DNA of 15,331 bases from WHSV01 sp050694055 (GTDB taxonomy: Bacteria > Actinomycetota > CADDZG01 > WHSQ01): contig JBOGWX010000154.1 in NCBI GenBank assembly GCA_050694055.1, positions 1 through 15,331 of the forward strand, in the 5' to 3' direction. Below are positions 1 to 6,665 of the stretch, one piece after another. Position numbers and translations under genes: made by a program. Each line of letters starts with the position of its first letter. The first letter of the stretch is position 1. A model generated the notes under the pieces. That model was not told the DNA's origin and searched no databases. It saw only the letters and a list, made by a program, of their open reading frames with translations.

Positions 1-118
1 GGACCGCATGGACCGCATGGACCGCATGGACCGCATGGACCGCATGGACCGCATGGACCGCATGGACCGCATGGACCGCATGGACCGCATGGACCGCATG
101 GACCGCATGGACCGCATG
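1..118. repeat. 9-bp tandem repeat, 13 copies (unit GGACCGCAT)
   Basis: Thirteen exact head-to-tail copies of GGACCGCAT fill positions 1-117, and the period continues one base further before breaking at 119. The array touches the left edge of the window, so its true length is unknown. The 9-bp period keeps reading frame and no frame on either strand contains a stop: forward frames read Gly-Pro-His, Met-Asp-Arg or Thr-Ala-Trp, and reverse frames Met-Arg-Ser, Cys-Gly-Pro or Ala-Val-His. The Met-Asp-Arg frame is open and in phase with the deacylase gene downstream. It is either a minisatellite-like non-coding array or part of a coding region to the left. The absence of any base difference between copies suggests recent expansion or an assembly effect. 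Confidence 0.95.
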
Positions 119-175
119 TTCGGCCCGTTTTCGCCAGAGGGACCTAACTGCGCCCGGGCCCCCACGCTCGTCGTC

Positions 176-181
176 TATCTT
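176..181 (+). promoter_or_regulatory. Putative -10 element for a leaderless start at 188
   Basis: TATCTT ends six bases before the ATG at 188, and no Shine-Dalgarno sequence is visible. In Actinobacteria a TAnnnT hexamer at this distance usually marks a leaderless transcript starting at or next to the start codon. No convincing -35 hexamer is seen. Confidence 0.4.
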
Positions 182-187
182 TCCCGT

Positions 188-694
188 ATGGCCGACGCGC
201 AGCGGGACCCGGACGCGCCCGCGGCACACGACCCGAAGGTGATGCGGGTCGTCGAAGCGGGGCGAGCCCTCGGGGTAGACGTCCGGCCGGTGACCTTCGG
301 CGCGGAGACGCGCACCGCCTCGGATGCCGCCCGCCGGGTCGGCTGCGACGTCGCTCAGATCGTGAAATCCCTGGTCTTTGAGGCCGCGGGGAGGCCGGTG
401 CTCTTCCTCGTGTCCGGAGCGAACCGAGTCGACCTCGACAAGGGAGCGGCCGCCGCCGGAGCGCCGATCGAGAAGGCCGATGCCCAGGCCGCCCGGGCCG
501 CCACGGGCTTCTCGATCGGCGCGACCCCGCCCTTCGGGCACGTCACCGAGATACCGGTCTTCATGGATGCAGACTTGCTGGCGTTCCACGAGGTCTGGGC
601 CGCCGGAGGCCGCCCGGACACGGTCTTCCCCGTGTCGCCTCGGCGCCTGCAACGGGCGACGGGCGCAGTCGCCGTAGACCTGAGCCCTCCATAG
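188..694 (+). CDS. YbaK/EbsC-family aminoacyl-tRNA deacylase (168 aa)
   Basis: This is a trans-editing domain protein of the YbaK/ProX superfamily, cytosolic enzymes that hydrolyse amino acids wrongly attached to tRNA, such as Cys-tRNA(Pro). Visible family marks are the lysine in the QIVKSLVF segment (Lys60), the GATPPFGH loop (residues 111-118) that shapes the substrate pocket, and the closing GGRPDTVFPVSP segment (140-151). The length matches a free-standing deacylase. I start it at the ATG at 188 because a TATCTT hexamer lies six bases upstream and family homology begins soon after. The frame stays open upstream to base 8 and would add 60 residues, mostly Met-Asp-Arg repeats, which is unlikely to be translated. 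The exact tRNA substrate cannot be told from sequence. The gene is followed by a Rid-family gene 37 bases away on the same strand. Confidence 0.88.
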   Translation: MADAQRDPDAPAAHDPKVMRVVEAGRALGVDVRPVTFGAETRTASDAARRVGCDVAQIVKSLVFEAAGRPVLFLVSGANRVDLDKGAAAAGAPIEKADAQAARAATGFSIGATPPFGHVTEIPVFMDADLLAFHEVWAAGGRPDTVFPVSPRRLQRATGAVAVDLSPP

Positions 695-719
695 CCGAGC
701 TTGGCCCGGCAAACTCGGA

Positions 720-725
720 GAGAAT
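720..725 (+). promoter_or_regulatory. Putative -10 element for a leaderless start at 732
   Basis: GAGAAT ends six bases before the GTG at 732, the same spacing as at 188, 5367, 8977 and 14054. A GGAG at 717-720 lies 11 bases from the GTG, a little far for a ribosome-binding site, so a leaderless start is at least as likely. Confidence 0.3.
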
Positions 726-731
726 GTTCGG

Positions 732-1151
732 GTGATTGAAAAGAGGCGGGTCCGGTCGGGGTCTCCCTTCGAGGACAAGATCGGCTTCAGTCGCGCAGTG
801 CGAGTCGGCAACCGGGTGGTGGTATCAGGAACCGCACCGATCTGGCCGGACGGGACGGTCGACCCCAACCCCTACGTGCAGGCGAGGCGCTGCCTCGAAA
901 TTATCGTGCAGGCCCTGAGGGAAGCGGGAGCTTTTCCTGAAGACGTCGTGCAAACGCGCACTTACCTGACCGATGCATCGTATGGCGAGGCGGCGGCCCA
1001 AGCGCACGTCGAGGTATTCGGGGCGGTGCGTCCCGCCTCGACAATGGTCGTGGTCGCTGGTTTCCTCGACGATCGCTGGAAGGTCGAGTTCGAGGCAGAA
1101 GCCGTAGTGGGCGCGGCCGGCGACGATCCAACGGCGTCTGGGTCCGAATGA
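732..1151 (+). CDS. Rid-family (YjgF/YER057c/UK114) protein, non-canonical active site (139 aa)
   Basis: This is a RidA-like fold protein of the trimeric family best known for clearing reactive enamine/imine intermediates from PLP enzymes. Visible marks are the GNRVVVSGTAP strand (residues 26-36), the helix with QARRCLEIIVQALREAG, the DVVQTRTYLTD strand and the RPASTMVVV segment with terminal VEFEAEAVV. In deaminase-active RidA the loop reads PARS, with the arginine holding the substrate carboxylate. Here the aligned residue is Ser103 and the only nearby arginine is Arg100, before the proline. That resembles the Rid4-Rid7 subgroups, which lack the catalytic arginine, so imine deaminase activity should not be assumed. 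The start is the GTG at 732. The end lies 13 bases from the convergent CocE-like gene. Confidence 0.85.
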   Translation: MIEKRRVRSGSPFEDKIGFSRAVRVGNRVVVSGTAPIWPDGTVDPNPYVQARRCLEIIVQALREAGAFPEDVVQTRTYLTDASYGEAAAQAHVEVFGAVRPASTMVVVAGFLDDRWKVEFEAEAVVGAAGDDPTASGSE

Positions 1152-1164
1152 TCTCGGCTCGCAG

Positions 1165-2781
1165 CTAGGGGGTCACCCGGCGCTTGTGTGCCTTCCAGCG
1201 GGTCAGGGGAAGCTTCACCGCGGCCTTGTCGAAGGTCACCCGATAGGGACCCGTGCGGGGAATCGAGTATTGCGCCGAGCCCGTCGTGATCTCGAGCTCC
1301 AGCTTGTGGCCGGGTTTCAGCATCCAGGAAACGCCGTGGAGATTGAAGCTGGTCTTGAACTCGCCCAGCTCCAGCGCGCGAGGCATCGTCTGGTCGTCGA
1401 GGGTGACGCGCTTGCCGTTGGGGGCGACGTCGACGAGCTCGAAGAACGCATGACCCGCCACGCCGAGGGTTTCGCCCTTGATCGAGATGCGCGGGTTCCC
1501 GAGGATCGCGCGGGGCCGGCCGGCCTTGCGGAGAATTATCCGGCGGTGTGCGGTGGTTCCGATCTCCGTCTGTGGAGCCGGCCCTCCCGCCGCGATGTCG
1601 TCGCCGCCGGTCGCGCCGGGACCGGCCAGCGTGACGTCCTTCACGACTCTCACCGACCGTCGCTTGGTGTGGGGCAGCGGATACGAGGGGGCCGCGTAGT
1701 AGTAGCCGTCCTGTGCCTGCCACTCGACCTGCGCGCCGGTGGCGACCCGCTCACCCTTCACGTGGCGATCGAGCCACGCCATGATGCGCTGCTCGAAGAC
1801 CGGCCGGGCGTCGCTCGTGTCCTTCGGATCACCGCTCGCACCGCCCGGATAGTCGCAGCCGAGCGTGTGGCCCGCGCAGTAGGTCATCAGCTTGACCGGA
1901 GTTCCTGCACCCACCAGGTTCCGGTAGTTCTCGAACGCGTCGTTAAGCGGGAACAGGGTGTCGACGCTGCCCTGGATGATGAGTGTGGGCGCATCGACCT
2001 TGTGCGAGCGCCGGGTCGTCGAGCGCTTCGAGAACCACGCGATGAGGTCGTCGTCCAGGTTCCCCGTGCTCGCTCCCTGCGCGAAGGCGAGATGGATCTC
2101 CTCGGCGAAGATGCCCGTCTGAGGCCCGGCCGGCGACCAGATGCCGAGCGTCGCGGCCGTCGCTGCTCCGGCGCCGTAGAGGATGAGGTCCCATGTCTGC
2201 TTGAGCACGCCTCCCGGCAGAAGGTCTCGCACCAGGTTCCCCCACGAGATCTCGGGCACGATGGCCTCGATGCGACGGTCGACGGCGGCGGTGTTGAACT
2301 GCACCCCGGCTGCGTTCGACCCGCCGATCCATCCCAGTCGGGGGTCGCCGGGGGCGTCCTGGAGGATCTCGGGTCGCGCGGCGAGGTAGTCGATCAACGC
2401 CCGCGCATCGGCGACCTCGAAGCCGGGCGCACCGATGTTGGCCTCTCCACCCGACTCCCCGAAACCGCGCGAATCCCAGGTCATCACGGCGTATCCACGA
2501 TCGAGCAACCGCCCCAGGAATCCGCCCGGCGTCCTCGCCCGGGTGCCTCCCCAGCCGTGCGTCTGCAACACCACGGGGGCCGGTGAGCCCTCCGACGCGC
2601 CGGCCGGAAGCATCAGCGTCGCCACGATCGGCGTGCCGTCCTTGGACTCGACGATGATGGGGTCCTCGACCCTCGGTTCGCCGGCCGAGCTTTCGCGCGC
2701 AGCGCCGGGCACGGCCCCCGCAGGAACCAGCAACGAGGCGAGCAGGGCGCCTGACAGCAAGACGCGCACCAACGACTTCAT
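1165..2781 (-). CDS. Secreted CocE/NonD-family serine hydrolase (X-Pro dipeptidyl-peptidase-like, 538 aa)
   Basis: This is an alpha/beta hydrolase of the CocE/X-Pro dipeptidyl-peptidase group, which cleaves esters or amides; members range from Xaa-Pro peptidases to cocaine esterase and acylases, so the substrate is open. Residues 1-28 look like a Sec signal peptide (MKSL start, hydrophobic core, Ala-rich cleavage region), so it should act outside the membrane. The catalytic triad is readable: Ser155 in GWIGGSNAAG, Asp274 in QGSVDTLFP and His305 in CAGHTLG, with a HGWGG oxyanion segment near 75-79 and the typical TWDSRGFGESGG at 101-112. The C-terminal part (about 380-530) matches the beta-sandwich domain of the family. 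The nucleophile elbow has Asn where CocE usually has Tyr. I chose the ATG at 2781 because GGAG lies about nine bases upstream and the signal peptide starts there; an upstream extension to 2976 has no such support. It may be the last gene of the block starting at 5307. Confidence 0.86.
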   Translation of the reverse strand: MKSLVRVLLSGALLASLLVPAGAVPGAARESSAGEPRVEDPIIVESKDGTPIVATLMLPAGASEGSPAPVVLQTHGWGGTRARTPGGFLGRLLDRGYAVMTWDSRGFGESGGEANIGAPGFEVADARALIDYLAARPEILQDAPGDPRLGWIGGSNAAGVQFNTAAVDRRIEAIVPEISWGNLVRDLLPGGVLKQTWDLILYGAGAATAATLGIWSPAGPQTGIFAEEIHLAFAQGASTGNLDDDLIAWFSKRSTTRRSHKVDAPTLIIQGSVDTLFPLNDAFENYRNLVGAGTPVKLMTYCAGHTLGCDYPGGASGDPKDTSDARPVFEQRIMAWLDRHVKGERVATGAQVEWQAQDGYYYAAPSYPLPHTKRRSVRVVKDVTLAGPGATGGDDIAAGGPAPQTEIGTTAHRRIILRKAGRPRAILGNPRISIKGETLGVAGHAFFELVDVAPNGKRVTLDDQTMPRALELGEFKTSFNLHGVSWMLKPGHKLELEITTGSAQYSIPRTGPYRVTFDKAAVKLPLTRWKAHKRRVTP

Positions 2782-2863
2782 TCTCCTGGTCTCCCTGAGC
2801 AATCGACTGCCGGGTCTCAGGTAGAACTTCGTCGCCGGACCGCGGAAACCTCCTACGTCGTCG

Positions 2864-3226
2864 TCAGTGGCCCGAGATGCGCCTCGCCTGCACCTCGAAG
2901 TAGTTGTCTTTGTAGAAGTGCTTGCCTCGTACCACCGCAACCACCGTCGCAACCAAATAGGCGGGCAGGAACGCAAGGCCCCACCGTTCCCATTGCGCCA
3001 CGTGAGCGAACTCGTGCTCGAGGATGCCCTCGTCGATGTCGTTCACGCACAGCACCACGTGGCCGAGCGTCATGGCGCGGTGCCTGAAGCCCAGCTTGCG
3101 CGGCCAGCCGGCGACCTCGCACAACAGAACCCCCCGGACCACGCGACGGTGCCGGAAGAACGGCGCGACGACAAAGCCCACGATCGAGCCGGGCGACGCC
3201 CAGGCGACCTTCCACCAAGACCGCAC
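2864..3226 (-). CDS. Small membrane protein with HEXXH metallopeptidase-like motif (120 aa)
   Basis: I do not recognise a named family. The sequence carries HEFAH at residues 71-75, a classic HEXXH zinc-binding motif, followed by a hydrophobic segment (about 83-99, LAFLPAYLVATVVAVV) and a NYFEVQAR segment whose Glu111 is well placed as a third, gluzincin-type ligand. A second hydrophobic stretch lies near the N-terminus (about 8-23). The layout of HEXXH, membrane segment, then ExxAR suggests a minimal membrane-embedded or membrane-tethered zinc hydrolase, but a metal-binding role without catalysis is possible. The start is a GTG at 3226; no earlier in-frame start is needed. It sits 28 bases after the aldehyde dehydrogenase and 82 bases before the secreted hydrolase on the same strand, so co-transcription is plausible. 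Confidence 0.72.
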   Translation of the reverse strand: MRSWWKVAWASPGSIVGFVVAPFFRHRRVVRGVLLCEVAGWPRKLGFRHRAMTLGHVVLCVNDIDEGILEHEFAHVAQWERWGLAFLPAYLVATVVAVVRGKHFYKDNYFEVQARRISGH

Positions 3227-3254
3227 GTCGTCTAATGGGCGATCCGGTCGAGCC

Positions 3255-4685
3255 TCACAGCGCCACTTCGGACAGGACCATGATGCGCGGCTCGGTCATC
3301 TCCTCCATGGCGTAGCGCAGGCCCTCACGCCCTGAACCCGAATCCTTCGATCCGCCGTAGGGCATCTGGTCCGCGCGGAAGCTCGCGACGTCGTTGGCTA
3401 TGAGCCCGCCGACCTCGATGTCACGCCACGCGGTCATGAGACGGTTGACGTCGTTGGTGAAGATGCCGGCCTGCAGCCCGTACTTCGAGTTGTTGACCTC
3501 CGAGATCGCGACCTCGAAATCGTCGTAGGCGCTCACGGTCACGACCGGTCCGAAAATCTCCTCGCAGCGAACCTTCATGTCCGCCTCGGTGTTGGCGAGC
3601 ACGGTCGGCACGTAGAAGGGGTCCTCGCGCTTGCCTCCCGTCAGGATCTCGGCGCCCGACTGCACCGCCTCGTCGACCCATTGCGAGATGCGTTCCAGCG
3701 AATCGTGGTCGATGACGGGGCCCACGTCGGTCTCGGGATCCATCGGATCTCCCGTCTTCAGCTTGTTGACCTCGGCGACGAGCAACTCGTTGAAGCGGTC
3801 CACGACGTCTGCGTGGACCAGCACCCTCTGCACCGAGATACAGGACTGCCCGGCCTGGTAGTAGCCGCCGTAGGCAACCCGCTGGGCCGCTTTCTCGAGA
3901 TCGCCGTCGGAGTGGACGATCACTCCTGCGTTGCCTCCCAGCTCGAGCGTGATGGCCTTCTTCGGCGCCTGCGACCGCAGCTTCCAGCCGACCTCGGACG
4001 AGCCGGTGAACGAGATATTGGCGTAGCGATCGTCCTTCACCAGCGCACCGGACTCGCTGCCGCTGATGGGCAGCACCGACATCATCTTGGCGGGGATGTC
4101 GGTCTCCCGGAACAGCTCTCCCAGCAACAACGCACCCAATGGGGTCGAGGTGGCCGGCTTGACCACCACCGGAGCCCCCACGGCGAGCGCCGGCGCGACC
4201 TTGTGGGCCACGAGGTTGACGGGGAAGTTGAAGGGCGAGATGGCGAGCACCGGGCCGAGCGGGAAGCGGCGGACGAGACCGAGGCGCGCGCCTAATGATG
4301 CCTCGGTGTCGAGCCGCATGATCTCGCCGGAGTCCGAACGTATGACCTCGGCGGCCCAGCGGAAGGTCGATACCGCGCGCGCGGCCTCGGCCTTGGCCCA
4401 CTTGAGGGGCTTGCCTCCCTCTGCCGCGATCGTCTCGGCGACCTCGTCGCCTCGCTCCTGCAACCGCTGGGAGATATGAGCGAGCGCTTCGGCGCGCACG
4501 TGCACGGGCAGCTTGCGGCTCTCGTCGAAGACCTCCGCTGCGGCTGCGGTGGCAGCCTCGATATCGGCTTCACCCGGCCGGGAGACCGTCGCGATCACCC
4601 GGTCGTCGAACGGGGACGTTACCTCGAACGTGTCGCCGGAGGTCTTGAACTCACCGGCGACGAGATACGGCTTGGACTCGGACAT
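3255..4685 (-). CDS. NAD(P)-dependent aldehyde dehydrogenase (about 476 aa)
   Basis: This is a cytosolic ALDH-superfamily enzyme that oxidises an aldehyde to the acid with NAD(P)+. Numbering from the outer start at 4694, the PFNFPVN segment is at 154-160, the cofactor motif FTGSSEVG at 229-236, the general-base Glu251 in LELGGN, and the nucleophile Cys285 in AGQSCISVQR. The EIFGPVV segment and the closing PYGGSKDSGSGREG are also present. Length and motifs are complete, so the enzyme should be active. It resembles the broad group containing GapN-like, lactaldehyde and phosphonoacetaldehyde dehydrogenases; the natural substrate is not readable. Two ATGs compete. The outer one at 4694 directly abuts a GGAGGA Shine-Dalgarno, whereas the inner one at 4685 sits nine bases from it, so I prefer 4685 (three residues shorter). 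It follows the stress protein by about 40 bases, suggesting a shared stress-responsive transcript. Confidence 0.93.
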   Translation of the reverse strand: MSESKPYLVAGEFKTSGDTFEVTSPFDDRVIATVSRPGEADIEAATAAAAEVFDESRKLPVHVRAEALAHISQRLQERGDEVAETIAAEGGKPLKWAKAEAARAVSTFRWAAEVIRSDSGEIMRLDTEASLGARLGLVRRFPLGPVLAISPFNFPVNLVAHKVAPALAVGAPVVVKPATSTPLGALLLGELFRETDIPAKMMSVLPISGSESGALVKDDRYANISFTGSSEVGWKLRSQAPKKAITLELGGNAGVIVHSDGDLEKAAQRVAYGGYYQAGQSCISVQRVLVHADVVDRFNELLVAEVNKLKTGDPMDPETDVGPVIDHDSLERISQWVDEAVQSGAEILTGGKREDPFYVPTVLANTEADMKVRCEEIFGPVVTVSAYDDFEVAISEVNNSKYGLQAGIFTNDVNRLMTAWRDIEVGGLIANDVASFRADQMPYGGSKDSGSGREGLRYAMEEMTEPRIMVLSEVAL

Positions 4686-4694
4686 GGATTCCAT

Positions 4695-4700
4695 TCCTCC
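4695..4700 (-). promoter_or_regulatory. Shine-Dalgarno GGAGGA deciding the aldehyde dehydrogenase start
   Basis: On the reverse strand GGAGGA touches the ATG at 4694 with no spacer and lies nine bases from the in-frame ATG at 4685. Only the second spacing suits ribosome binding. Confidence 0.7.
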
Positions 4701-4725
4701 GATGCGCGATTCGCTGGGCTCTCAC

Positions 4726-5307
4726 CTATCTTCCCAGGTGTCGGTGGTTCTGTTCGCCGCGGTCGAGGGCGCGGCCCTCGGAGTCGAAGAAGTCGACCCG
4801 GTCGGGCCCTTGCCGCTGCAGCAGCCCTGCGGCGCGCTCGATCGTAGGTGCGTCGTCGTGATGCACTCCGATAAGAATCGATCCCTGGGTGACGGCGTCC
4901 TCGTAACGCTCTTCCCACATCTTCGAGATGCCGCCGGCGACCCCACCCGCGGTCGCACCCGCAGTGGCGCCTCCCGCAAGGCCGGCCGCGGCCCAGATGC
5001 CGGCGCCGACGGCGGGCCCGACTCCGGGGATGGCGAACGCCGCCGCGCCGGCGAGAAGCCCGGTGACTCCCCCCACCGCTCCGCCCGCGGCCGCGCTCTT
5101 TGCAGAGCTTCCTGCGACCTCGCCGGGAAGCTCCTCGGCCTCGGAGCGGGAGACCTCCTGCGACACCCGGCTTTCTGCGTCGCGCGAAAGCAACGAGATG
5201 TGCTCCTCGTCGAAGTGCTGGTTACGCAATGCCGCAACCGCCTCTCGAGCTTGCCCCGCGTCGTTGAAGCTCGCAATCACGTTGTAGGGGGCCAGAGTCT
5301 CTGCCAC
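4726..5307 (-). CDS. YflT-like general stress protein with glycine zipper (193 aa)
   Basis: The N-terminal 50 residues (YNVIASFNDAGQAREAVAAL onward, then HFDEEHISLL) look like the small alpha/beta domain of YflT/general stress protein 17M. A Gly/Ala-rich stretch at about 70-128 with repeated GxxxG spacing (GGAVGGVTGLLAGA, GGATAGATAGGVAGG) forms a glycine-zipper pair expected to insert in or associate with a membrane. A second small domain (about 130-174, ending DRVDFF) repeats the alpha/beta pattern. Proteins of this type are widespread in Actinobacteria and linked to general stress, but the molecular job is unknown. An AGGAG lies eight bases before the ATG. It is divergent from corA with 59 bases between the starts and precedes the aldehyde dehydrogenase by about 40 bases. 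Confidence 0.78.
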   Translation of the reverse strand: MAETLAPYNVIASFNDAGQAREAVAALRNQHFDEEHISLLSRDAESRVSQEVSRSEAEELPGEVAGSSAKSAAAGGAVGGVTGLLAGAAAFAIPGVGPAVGAGIWAAAGLAGGATAGATAGGVAGGISKMWEERYEDAVTQGSILIGVHHDDAPTIERAAGLLQRQGPDRVDFFDSEGRALDRGEQNHRHLGR

Positions 5308-5354
5308 GTTTGCTTCTCCTCTCGGTAGCCTGCCGGCAAGCGCCGCAACTCAAT

Positions 5355-5360
5355 TATCGT
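5355..5360 (+). promoter_or_regulatory. Putative -10 element for a leaderless start of corA
   Basis: TATCGT ends six bases before the ATG at 5367; a GTG directly precedes that ATG in frame. No Shine-Dalgarno sequence is present. The reverse strand of the same spot reads GATAAT (5358-5353), which could serve the divergent stress gene about 46 bases from its ATG. Confidence 0.4.
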
Positions 5361-5366
5361 CTTGTG

Positions 5367-6368
5367 ATGCTCTTAGCCGTCTGCTACGACCGCGAAACCG
5401 GATGGCAGCAGGTATCGGATACGGCCGGCATCTCGGAGCTGCGCGCTCGAGGCCGACTGATATGGGCGGAAGCCGACGTCAAGGACCTGGACGACGATGA
5501 CGTCGCGACGATCGCACGGGAGTTCTCCTTGCACGAGCTCGCGGTCGAAGACGCGGTCACGCTCCGGCAACGACCCAAGTTCGAGACCTTTCCCGACCAC
5601 CTGTTCGTCGTGGTGCACCAGCTCGACGAGAGTGGTGATCAACTCGAACCGGCGCAGTTGTCGATGTTCGTCGGCGATCACTACGTCTTGGCGTTGCACG
5701 GAGGGGCGAACAGGACGCTCGAGGAAGCACGCCGACGGTGGATGGATCTGAGCCACGACCAAGCCGGGCCTCATCGGCTCCTCCACACGATTCTCGACAC
5801 TATCGTCGACGAATACGGCGTCCTGGCGGACCAGCTCGAGCAGGAAACCGAGGACCTCGAGGAGCTGACGCTGGAGTCCATCGACCTGCCCATGCGCGCT
5901 CGCTTCGCGCTCGTAAACGATAGTTCGACGCAACGCCGGATCTATTCGGTCAAGCAGCGGGTCTCGAGACTGCGCCGTTACGGCCACCCCGCAGCGCGCG
6001 TTGTGGAAGGCGTGCTGGAGGCGGAGGCCCATAACCTCGCCGACTCCAAGCTCGTCCCGCTGTTCGCGCACGTCAGGGACCACGCGCTGCGCATCGGCGA
6101 CCAGGTTGGTGGCGTCGAGAGCCTGACGAACGCGATCCTGGATCTGCGCCGGGCCGAGGCAGCCGGCACCCTGAACGAGGTGACGAAGAAGCTCACGGCG
6201 TGGGCGGCCATCATCGCCGTACCGACGTTGATATCGAGCGTCTACGGGATGAACGTTCATCTCTATCCCCCCGAGGGCACGACCGCGGGGTTCTGGTTCG
6301 CACTCGGGCTCATGGCCGTCCTCGGGGCCGGCCTGTTCGTCTTCTTCAAGCGGCGGCGCTGGCTCTGA
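5367..6368 (+). CDS. corA: CorA-family Mg2+/Co2+ channel (333 aa)
   Basis: This is a homopentameric CorA/MIT channel of the inner membrane carrying divalent cations, mostly Mg2+. The signature YGMN occurs at residues 293-296, at the end of TM1 (about 276-292), followed by a short periplasmic loop (NVHLYPPEGTTAGFW) and TM2 (about 308-327), ending in a basic tail FKRRRWL. The long N-terminal cytoplasmic part (1-270) contains the alpha/beta sensor domain and the acidic stalk helices (DEYGVLADQLEQETEDLEEL). Length is normal. I use the ATG at 5367; the frame runs open to a TTG at 5310 that would overlap the divergent gene's start, and the N-terminus from MLLAVCYDRE fits better. A GTG at 5364 is an equal alternative. 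The 79-residue gene follows 33 bases later. Confidence 0.93.
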   Translation: MLLAVCYDRETGWQQVSDTAGISELRARGRLIWAEADVKDLDDDDVATIAREFSLHELAVEDAVTLRQRPKFETFPDHLFVVVHQLDESGDQLEPAQLSMFVGDHYVLALHGGANRTLEEARRRWMDLSHDQAGPHRLLHTILDTIVDEYGVLADQLEQETEDLEELTLESIDLPMRARFALVNDSSTQRRIYSVKQRVSRLRRYGHPAARVVEGVLEAEAHNLADSKLVPLFAHVRDHALRIGDQVGGVESLTNAILDLRRAEAAGTLNEVTKKLTAWAAIIAVPTLISSVYGMNVHLYPPEGTTAGFWFALGLMAVLGAGLFVFFKRRRWL

Positions 6369-6385
6369 GGACTCCGCCGGGCTGC

Positions 6386-6391
6386 TAGCAT
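6386..6391 (+). promoter_or_regulatory. Putative -10 element upstream of the 79-residue gene
   Basis: TAGCAT lies ten bases before the ATG at 6402, in a gap with no Shine-Dalgarno sequence. The spacing allows a leaderless or near-leaderless message independent of corA. Confidence 0.35.
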
Positions 6392-6401
6392 CGCCTGCGA
6401 T

Positions 6402-6641
6402 ATGGCAGAGAAAAAACAGAAGAAGATCACCCAGAGGATCACACTCGACGTCTACCTGACCGCCCCCGGTGGCAACGTCAGGAAGTCCTACGCCGGCGAG
6501 CTCAAGCGTCTCTCCAAGCTTGGCTTTCGCGAGACCGACCGCACGCTGGGCACGCGCGAGGATCAGGTGAAGGTCACCATGGAGCGCGAGGTCGAGCGTT
6601 ACCCCGGGGTCCCTGCCCCGAGCGTTCACCCTTACGTCTAG
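6402..6641 (+). CDS. Unrecognised small basic protein (79 aa)
   Basis: I do not recognise this protein. It begins with a lysine-rich stretch (MAEKKQKKITQR), then alternating hydrophobic residues (ITLDVYLTAP) suggesting a beta strand, a charged helix-like stretch (VRKSYAGELKRLSKLGF), a second strand-like part (DQVKVTMEREVERY) and a proline-rich tail. There is no signal peptide, membrane segment or cysteine, so a soluble cytosolic protein is likely. Coding is supported by GC-rich third positions through an intact frame and by the TAGCAT hexamer ten bases upstream. It follows corA by 33 bases and faces the metallo-hydrolase gene with 24 bases between them. Confidence 0.68.
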   Translation: MAEKKQKKITQRITLDVYLTAPGGNVRKSYAGELKRLSKLGFRETDRTLGTREDQVKVTMEREVERYPGVPAPSVHPYV

Positions 6642-6647
6642 TCTCCG

Positions 6648-6662
6648 GCGCCGCCACGGCGC
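6648..6662. terminator. Short GC hairpin between convergent genes
   Basis: GCGCCG-CCA-CGGCGC forms a perfect six-pair stem with a three-base loop in the 24-base gap between two converging genes. There is no T-run on either side, so intrinsic termination would be weak; it may simply slow polymerase or be chance in GC-rich DNA. Confidence 0.25.
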
Positions 6663-6665
6663 GTC

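Noticed and set aside
1..118. CRISPR array
   Set aside because: The period is only 9 bases and there are no spacers; this is a simple tandem repeat.
8..187. N-terminal extension of the deacylase through the 9-bp repeat
   Set aside because: The frame is open only because the repeat lacks stops. Family homology and the TATCTT-N6-ATG arrangement both support the start at 188.
1186..2586. Long forward open frame antisense to the CocE-like hydrolase
   Set aside because: Its translation is rich in Arg and Gly with no domain, as expected for the shadow of a GC-rich gene; the reverse frame has a full catalytic triad and signal peptide.
2782..2976. 65-residue N-terminal extension of the CocE-like hydrolase
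   Set aside because: It would bury the signal peptide and overlap the HEXXH gene; a good Shine-Dalgarno sequence precedes the ATG at 2781.
5373..6629. Long reverse open frame across corA
   Set aside because: It is antisense to a complete CorA with a YGMN signature; composition is that of a shadow frame.
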